Source of the DNA: Ignelater luminosus
Taxonomy: Eukaryota > Arthropoda > Insecta > Coleoptera > Elateridae
DNA: 64,000 nt
Direction of reading: 5' to 3'
Assembly: GCA_011009095.1 (NCBI GenBank)
Contig: VTPC01001018.1
Location: forward strand, 62,001-126,000
Shown here: in pieces, positions 59,201 through 64,000 of the stretch
How positions within the stretch are numbered: position 1 is the first letter of the stretch
Layout: every line of letters starts with the position of its first letter
Notes under the pieces: generated by a model
What the model was told of the DNA's origin: nothing
Databases searched by the model: none
The model's input: the letters and a program-made list of their open reading frames with translations, nothing else
Made by a program: the position numbers and the translations under genes

Positions 59201-61420
59201 AATTTGAATCCTTTTCAGATGTTAGCGATAATCTCTCGACTTCAGTCACGAAATGCAGCAACAGATAAAAGAATTCAATCAAAGACATCACAATATCTTC
59301 TTAAATCATCAATTTTGTCATCAACCATGAAAAGATTAGCGTAACTGTTTTCTTTGACCAAGGTTCTTACGATTATGACTTTTTCATGAATTCATCTTAA
59401 TATATATATTTTATGTCCACAAAACCTGTGTTAGCAGCTAAAAGAAAGCGAGAGGATTAACATTCTCTACGTATTTCAATAGTGCGTTTAAGTAAAAAGT
59501 GCCTTTTCTTGCAAATATCAATCTTGTCACGTTATGAGTTTTTTAAGGTATTATTTTTGAACAGACCAAAATAAGATGCATTATACGTTTCGTCAGGCAA
59601 AAACAACCCTATGAAGTATAGTATATAAAGGGCAGGAGATAAACGAGAACTCAATTAGAAAAATCATCCGACGATGAATTTTTTGGTTTTTAAAAAGTGA
59701 GTCCACAGAAATCTCAATTTCCAGTTGCTACACAATGTTTGGAATATTTAGAATGTACAGATACAAACTACTATCAATTAAATAAATATTCAATAATAAA
59801 AGAAATTCTTTTAAAACTGAATAGTGTATTGGCATCGTCCACGCCTGTAGAAAGGATGTTTAGTAGTTCCGGAGGTCAAATTTTAACTCCAGAAGAAAAC
59901 AAATTAAATGATATTTTTGAAACTTTGCTAATCTTAAACAGTAATAAAACTGTTTATGGTACGTGCATAGGTGCACATTTTTATGTAGCTATATTGTTAT
60001 TAATTTACTAATCTGATAATTTATGTGTGTATTAAATTAATAGTTATTTATATGTTGTATGTGAAATTTATGCATGTAATATTTAATTTGTTAAACTACA
60101 ACTAATCAACCTATTATGTATTATTATTCTTAAGCATTTCGTGAAACAAAAATAAAAGGTATCTAAGAAGGATCTAGATACTTTTGGATAGATCTTTGAT
60201 CTGTATCTAAGTACATAATTAAAAAGATGATCTTGTATCTAAACTAGATCCATGTTTGAAAAAGTATCTAAATTTGGAACTAGATACTAAAAAGAAGGAT
60301 CTTACCCAACACGGTTATTTCTTTCGGTATATAATCGGGAGCTTCGAAACCTTGTAGATCGATGATCAACATCTTTTACAAAGTGGTAATGGTACTGCTA
60401 ACGGGTTCGTAAAACACCAACAGGTACTTGCGAGCAACTGTCTGCCTGCTTCGACCTCCAACTTAACTATGACTGTTTCAATTTTTACGTTTTCATTGTG
60501 TATTGTCAAATCGATTACATAGAGCGGATATTTTAAAAACTCGGAATAGCTCAACAATAGTCGCGGAAAATGGAGTTCGTGTCCGTAATAAGAGGATTGG
60601 GAATTATAGTAGTCTTTATAAGCTTTCTTATACAGTTGATTGTCAAAATCTAAATTCATGCGTCTATTAGGATAAGCGACATAACCTTCCTAATGCTTAC
60701 ATTGTCGAAAACACCCTCGTTTTTCTTTACAACGTTTTCTCTATCGGTTTGGAATTCGATGATCGTGTAATGCGGTCTTTCGAACGCTTTCATCGAACCT
60801 AATTCTATAATACCTTTTCGTTCTTCGTTAAATTGGTTGTTCTGGTTAACAACATTGTAAGTTTATTTAATCGTTAATGGATGACGCCACATAGAGAATC
60901 ATTTGTTGTCGGTAAATCAAAAAAGGCCGAATGCGCCGGCCATGCCAAGCGTCAGCGAAGGTTGGTATAATAGGTAATAGTTTTTCTTCTATGTTTATAT
61001 TTTACACCTTTACGCACAACAGTTTTCTTCTCCATGAAAATAAAATGAATCGGTTAGAATAAGAAAGGCATAGATATGTAGTTGATATATTTCGTGCATA
61101 AGATACCGGTGATAATCACATATGAACTGTATTTTAAAATACTATAATTTACAGGGGTTAATAAAAGAATAATCAGAACGTGTTCAATAATTGCTACAGA
61201 TAACTGTCAGAATTGGCCTACGAAAGACGCAGGGAAAGCACTTCACAGTTTGGGGATAAATGTGACCTGTAAGTACTGTAACGATAGCCTCTGTAACCTA
61301 CCCGCCAGAATATCTGCCACAGCTTCCACTTTGGACGTAGCATTTAGTTTATTCGATTTGTCTTTCTTGTTTTATTACTTGTTTAGTTCAATTATTATAG
61401 AATTTCTTGTTATGTTGTAA
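50246..61420 (+). CDS. Ly6/three-finger (TFP) protein, partial: signal-peptide exon not found
   Basis: Two exons on the plus strand. Exon 50246-50413 has acceptor CTTTTCAG before it and donor GAG|GTAATT. Exon 61155-61420 has acceptor TTTACAG and stop TAA at 61418-61420. The phase-1 junction joins in frame. Ten cysteines occur in the Ly6 order: CYTC, LC, QC and FLC in the first exon, then RTC, DNC, VTCKYCNDSLCN in the second. The CNDSLCN end is the family hallmark. After it comes a short linker and a hydrophobic C-terminus (LFYYLFSSIIIEFLVML), typical of a GPI-anchor signal. Insect Ly6 proteins act at the cell surface in septate junctions or channel and receptor modulation; the role of this one is unknown. 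AATAAA lies at 61434-61439. The first listed exon opens with two bases of a split codon, so a signal-peptide exon lies further upstream. The 10.7-kb intron is full of transposons. Confidence 0.82.
50414..51224 (+). other. Ly6 intron, first part, no gene seen
   Basis: A TATACAGGGTG terminus occurs at 50473-50483. Otherwise AT-rich, with no recognised content. Confidence 0.35.
51227..53359 (+). mobile_element. Tc1/mariner-superfamily transposon, internally deleted (copy 1)
   Basis: TIRs of about 38 bp: cagggacatcattaataggg from 51227 and, complemented from 53359, cagggacatcataaagagga. Both continue into gaagccacgtgaccac. TA duplications at 51225-51226 and 53360-53361. The 2,133-bp length includes a long non-coding 3' part. 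The same 3' part recurs, inverted, at 63153-64000, which defines the family. It sits inside the Ly6 intron. Confidence 0.92.
51540..52553 (+). pseudogene. Transposase of copy 1, intron-containing, two stops and a deletion
   Basis: Exon 1 is 51540-51864 (MPFTSEQDKFILIAHYRSG; helix-turn-helix region). The intron is 51865-52079 (GTAGGA ... CCGCAG). Exon 2 starts at 52080 and reads IGLSYGSCQVALKEKL across the join. It goes on to ITFMSDEAWFHLSGYVN (first catalytic D), KVGVWVAMSRRRIYGPLFF and TPIIEQLLDDEIQEA. TAG codons interrupt at 51618-51620 and 52319-52321. At about 52500 the sequence jumps from the QEG region to the last residues (CCATATCGAACCATTTATG), so the second and third catalytic residues are deleted. 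The type is the DUF4817-like group, which carries HTH then DDE. Confidence 0.82.
53362..53840 (+). other. Ly6 intron, no gene seen
   Basis: AT-rich, directly before the gag relic. It may be 5' untranslated retroelement sequence, but no LTR was found. Confidence 0.3.
53847..54269 (+). mobile_element. Retrotransposon gag-like fragment
   Basis: The 140-codon ORF contains LPLLLYFILARIFRHTNEQL, then FDNWESLKNELKKLYQDKK, SQVMEELNN. This is the helical layout of arthropod retroelement Gag (LL-Y-LA-----A---L ... W--LK--L...Y-DKK--.Q---EL). The last 45 codons are unrelated in style. No zinc knuckle, protease or RT follows. Confidence 0.5.
54405..54635 (-). CDS. Hypothetical 76-residue ORF
   Basis: Minus strand, ATG at 54635 in context acaaaATGG, stop TAG at 54407-54405 overlapping an AATAAA. 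Residues 11-30 are serine-rich. A central ENPFVGECCANIVENC part has clustered cysteines. The C-terminal NGTPVQFSNCSDHFTFNF is rich in asparagine and beta-branched residues. I do not recognise a family. The end faintly resembles an amyloid RHIM core (V-Q-hydrophobic-x-N). It lies inside the Ly6 intron beside a gag relic, so it may belong to a mobile element. Confidence 0.25.
   Translation of the reverse strand: MATATKIIKHVNNSEAEPSTSASATSENPFVGECCANIVENCSTVKNNVSFGMNGTPVQFSNCSDHFTFNFISNNK
54640..55785. other. Ly6 intron, no gene; imperfect inverted repeat inside
   Basis: Apart from the inverted repeat at 54752-54816 and a complementary CACCCTGTATA terminus at 55236-55246, nothing is recognised. 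The duplicated sequence ttaaattaaatagtattcaa / complement recurs at about 55395 and 55595 in opposite orientation. Confidence 0.35.
54752..54816. repeat. Imperfect inverted repeat
   Basis: Left arm gcacataataggcattatt (54752-54770) pairs with right arm aataatagcctacattatgtgc (54795-54816) with small bulges, spanning a loop of about 24 nt. Confidence 0.6.
55790..56290 (-). mobile_element. DUF4817-type transposase relic (3' half)
   Basis: Minus strand. RWIGRGEPVPWPP plus SSDFNVLDYFLW (55970-55890) is the third catalytic region of the family. Before it are VSYLQFLGETLADLLDDVANF (56105-56045) and AAVREHLNINFL (about 56000); after it LENLQARINDAASVITEE (55860-55805) gives the C-terminal helix. 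Frames change and stops are present. It is independent of the relic at 2995-3960. Confidence 0.65.
56295..56780. other. Ly6 intron, GC-rich patch, no gene seen
   Basis: The 56395-56580 stretch is GC-richer than its surroundings. The 86-codon minus ORF (56492-56752) is not recognised. Possibly part of a short interspersed or retroelement unit, without further support. Confidence 0.3.
58001..58275 (-). CDS. Unrecognised ORF fragment within hAT-like element
   Basis: Open minus-strand frame of about 90 codons. It starts with a basic QKRRTNGDDKFLPSLPQLDG and continues through HVSTRYLYHKIQIYLLENVS and KILTQVRQRRCGYVF. The composition looks protein-coding (GC-richer than its surroundings, mixed charged residues). 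I do not recognise the family. There is no splice context or start codon I can defend. Confidence 0.2.
59697..60011 (+). pseudogene. hAT transposase C-terminal dimerisation domain
   Basis: The 104-codon ORF contains LECTDTNYYQLNKYSIIKEI, then LKLNSVLASSTPVERMFSSS and LNDIFETLLILNSNK. The P-I-----LK-N--L--S--VER-FS-.G-----.-N-L-----E-L--L--NK pattern is the hAT C-terminal dimerisation region. The first start (about GTG/ATG at 59697) is not the original one, because upstream exons are missing or decayed. Confidence 0.75.
60366..60860 (-). pseudogene. Fragment resembling a double-jelly-roll capsid-like ORF
   Basis: Minus strand, two frames. The upstream part (about 60860-60680) includes IIELGSMKAFERPHYTIIEF. 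The downstream part (60659-60366) includes MNLDFDNQLYKKAYKDYYNS and SYSEFLKYPLYVIDLT, then VKIETVIVKLEVEA. The text resembles an arthropod-genome family annotated as double jelly-roll-like, the fold of large-DNA-virus and Polinton-type capsid proteins. That match is from memory. A frameshift near 60690 and loss of both ends show it is inactive. No neighbouring integrase, polymerase or packaging ATPase was seen. Confidence 0.4.
60861..61154 (+). other. End of Ly6 intron
   Basis: No gene. It ends with the acceptor ataatttacag at 61144-61154. Confidence 0.4.
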
Positions 61421-62784
61421 ATAGATTTGTTGGAATAAAATTGATGTATGATTTGTTTTTAAACTAAAATAACTGTCGATGTGCTAGGAAGGTTTATTAT
61501 TGTTTAATTTTTTATAAATTTCAAAACTTCTAAAACTAGATGTTTTTACAAAGCGAGAAACTGATGGGGTAAATGTATGGAGGTCGTTAAGCAATACTTG
61601 CAGTTATTTTCACAGTATTTTAAAAGCATATTCTGATATTTAGATTACCGCACACGTGCGATAATATGTTCAAATTTGTTTAATGTTTACACTGTGCGTT
61701 GCTATCATTTTGAACAATGAGATTCAGCTGTTACTTTGAATTAATATTCACAAAATCTTGATCGAAAGTAGTTAGTCCATGATTGAGACCAGCAAAAATA
61801 GTTCCATTTGCAAAAAATTTACCGGTTCTAATTAAAATTTTGTACACAATTCGTGGGATACACTATTATAGCACTCACATGGTTACGCAAAACTCGGACT
61901 AATGCCCTCGTTTGCGCAATTTCCATGTTCGTGCTATAATAATGTGTTTTACTTATTGCATAAATAACTATTATTGTACAGTTCTCACAGTCTGCGTTCT
62001 TTTATATAACAATATTTAGAATTTTACCGATGAATTAGCATCGGAACCGCCAGCCATAAAAGTTGACATTGTTTTCAAAGGTACAGTTTTAATCCGGCAA
62101 AATATTCAAAAACCTGGAAAACCGAAACTACGTACACTTCTAATACACCCCTGGAAAATTCTGTGTAGCAAATGTCCCTACAACCACTTTGAAGAGATTA
62201 CAGGGGTTTTATAATAGGACTTAAGAGTATTTATTGCCACTGTACGAATTTAAGTGAAATGCACTATACAATATTGTAATAGCTTTTATTATTCAATTTT
62301 GAAAATGATCATTTTATTCAAACAGGTGTTTTCTTTCTAAAAAATCATCATTTCCAGTTTTCAACATAATTATTTCAAAACCATGAATTATTATCCAGAC
62401 TTAATCCGGATAATGTACGGGGAGATGACTATGAACATTATCCAGACTTGAACCGGATATTGTGTAGTGAGATCTTAAGCTATATCTAATTCTATGCAAC
62501 TCGATTTTGACGATTTTCTACATACGGTTACAAATACAATGGAAAAATACCGTTGGAAATCATTAACGTACTCAGCTTTTTACCGCGTTTTTAGTAACTG
62601 TCAAATGCAAAATAAAAGTCATTAGATTGACGAACGCGCGCAAATCACAACGCAGCACAAAACCGTTAATTAATAATAGAGTGCGATCTGCATGTAAAAC
62701 TACCAACAGTTCATAAACCGCATAAAACCTACACATTCGGCAGTACGTTGGGCAGGCACTTTATGTGTTACACAAAAACACATT
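61421..62784 (+). other. Ly6 3' UTR and spacer, no gene seen
   Basis: AATAAA at 61434-61439 is the probable polyadenylation signal. A short duplicated motif (attatccagacttaatccgg at 62389 and attatccagacttgaaccgg at 62438) is the only other structure noted. Confidence 0.4.
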
Positions 62785-63150
62785 TTATTATTATTATTAT
62801 TATTATTCCTTTCTTCACAGCTTGTGCTGGTGAATATTCATTTATACTCGCCGAGTTATCTAACTAAGACAAGTATATTCTTATTGACTGACGACCTTTC
62901 TTACAATTCTGGTAGTTCCCAAAACAACAGCTTTCTGTGCTGTTTTTAATAAGCTTGCTAAAATGCTTAATTGTTGTAAATTCTCTACGAATTTTCTATG
63001 TACCAGTCCGTCAGCTGATGTAACTAATGGGAAAGTCTCTACCCGTTGTACCTCGTAAATATCTCTTATTTCGTACGTTAGATCTTGATATTTATTTATT
63101 TTCTCCCTGTACGTCTTAGTAATGTTTTCATCCACCGCTATTGTTATTTC
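62785..63150 (-). mobile_element. LINE 3' end with (TAA)n tail, interrupted by a DNA transposon
   Basis: Minus-strand ORF from 63150 to the stop at 62881: EITIAVDENITKTYREKINK, YQDLTYEIRDIYEVQRVETF, PLVTSADGLVHRKF, AVVLGTTRIVRKVV. The KYQDL...V--V-VV--A-G-V ... LQK-A-LGT--I-R--L layout is the C-terminus of insect LINE polyproteins that end next to an integrase/RT module. After a short 3' UTR comes a TTA/TAA repeat at 62785-62807, a typical tail. Everything upstream of 63152 is replaced by copy 2 of the Tc1-like transposon. Confidence 0.65.
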
Positions 63151-63152
63151 TA

Positions 63153-64000
63153 CAGGGACATCATAAATAGGAGGAAGCCACGTGACCACGAAATTTACTG
63201 TTGGTTAGGTAACACATCTTGCACTGTTGGCAGCTCTGTTGTAATAAAGAATTATGTAGTTTTCCAGTGGCGTAGTATTGGATATATGATGAAACTACTT
63301 AGAAATTTAAATATTTAAAGATAATTATATATAAAATTGGAAAATTAAAAAATGACAATATATTGAAGATATTTTTAAAAACAAGAATTAGATAAGGCCC
63401 AAACAATGCTGATGTAGCTGTTCAGCAAGAGCTTTTTAGTTATTTTTTCAATTTTATTAAATTTAACTGTCCACTATGAAGGATTTTTCATAAAAAGATA
63501 ATTATGCAGGTAGGGTAAACGCACCAATAACTGGTCATTTAAAGATTAATAATTGACGTGTAATTTTTATTTTCTGAAATTAATGTAACATAATACTTAG
63601 AACTAGGTATGCTAGATAACAGAACTAAAATTGCAATTATTTCAGCTGCCATAATTTATTTATAAAAAAATAATTCGTTAGGTAGCAGGTTACTAGAATT
63701 TAATTAAAAATAATGGCTTACATTTATCCTAAATTTTACAATTTCATTTAGTTATTTTACATTTTATTGCAATTTATGTACAAATTACTTAAATGGTTCG
63801 ATATGGCCACTCTTTTTCTCTAAACATAACCGAACTCTATTTTTGATACTATTGAAAACTGAAACTAAGGTTTCTGGTGATATATTATTAATTTCATTTT
63901 GTATGGCCTCTTTTAATTCGTCAAACCATCTTGCTGGAAGTAGCCCTCTTGGATTTCATCATCCAATAGTTGTTTGATAAAAGGTGTTCTTTATAATTGT
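63153..64000 (-). mobile_element. Tc1-like transposon copy 2 (runs off the window)
   Basis: The terminal repeat starts cagggacatcataaatagga at 63153 after a TA at 63151-63152. The following 650 bp match the reverse complement of 52500-53350 of copy 1 closely. At 63780-64000 the transposase C-terminus is readable on the minus strand: LDDEIQEGYFQQDG, then directly ELKEAIQNEINNISPETLVS and a C-terminal LEKKSGHIEPFK before the stop. The stretch between FQQDG and ELKEA is missing, so this copy also carries an internal deletion, but at another place than copy 1. Confidence 0.88.

Larger units (their letters stand above)
56783..60313 (+). mobile_element. hAT-type transposon, decayed
   Basis: Both ends carry dense, opposed arrays of gatctagatac-like subterminal repeats (56800-56945 and 60160-60305). 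The outer ends are gggcataagattcaagtatc at 56791 and, complemented, ttgggtaagatccttctttt from about 60311. These are partly alike and similar to the GTTGGG-TAAGAT ends of many hAT elements. The element is about 3.5 kb and contains the hAT dimerisation-domain ORF at 59697. An 8-bp target duplication could not be confirmed. Confidence 0.65.

Noticed and set aside
1-64000. CRISPR arrays, bacterial operons or riboswitches
   Set aside because: The window is an animal genome with introns; no regularly spaced short repeats with unique spacers were seen.
1-64000. tRNA or rRNA genes
   Set aside because: I looked for B-box-like GGTTCAANNC words in context; candidates such as the one near 35885 lack a cloverleaf partner.

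Overview
This 64-kb window looks like euchromatic DNA from an insect, most likely a beetle. The DNA is AT-rich, genes are split by GT-AG introns as short as 53 bp and as long as about 10.7 kb, a multi-finger C2H2 zinc-finger gene is present, and mariner, Tc1-like, hAT, LINE and Ty3/gypsy remains are dense. The order is inferred from repeat and protein style only; no marker gene fixes it.

Host genes supported by the sequence: (1) TPPP-A, a p25-alpha gene on the minus strand in three exons (10230-10039, 807-678, 624-427) with a 9.2-kb intron full of transposons; its first coding exon carries a one-base homopolymer frameshift. (2) TPPP-B, a second p25-alpha gene on the plus strand (32102-32533 and 36574-36753), probably the ringmaker orthologue. 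The two lie head-to-head about 22 kb apart. (3) A 17-finger C2H2 gene on the minus strand (39440-37704), tail-to-tail with TPPP-B. (4) A ten-cysteine Ly6/three-finger GPI-type protein gene on the plus strand (exons 50246-50413 and 61155-61420); its first, signal-peptide exon is not identified.

Layout: 0.4-10.2 kb, TPPP-A with intronic transposons (decayed DUF4817-type transposase, 5'-truncated LINE, mariner with perfect inverted repeats). 10.2-32 kb, spacer with two more mariners (one nested inside an older mariner), a diverged tandem repeat, a Ty3/gypsy relic and two LINE relics. 32-37 kb, TPPP-B with Tigger/pogo and LINE relics in its intron. 37.7-39.4 kb, the zinc-finger gene, then degraded satellite-like repeats derived partly from zinc-finger sequence (39.9-41.0 kb) and a 290-bp tandem repeat (41.0-42.15 kb). 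42.8-50.2 kb, retroelement relics, a GC-rich block of unknown origin and a large inverted repeat. 50.2-61.4 kb, the Ly6 gene, whose intron holds a Tc1-like transposon with its own intron, a gag relic, a hAT element and a fragment resembling a double-jelly-roll capsid-like ORF. 62.8-64 kb, a LINE 3' end with a second copy of the Tc1-like transposon inserted in it.

No coordinated novel system such as a gene cluster or defence island is visible. The best leads are the head-to-head TPPP pair and its frameshift, the repeated +1 homopolymer errors (possible assembly artefact), the intron-bearing Tc1-like family with two different internal deletions, the zinc-finger-derived satellite, the capsid-like fragment, and a short ORF with a motif faintly like an amyloid RHIM core.
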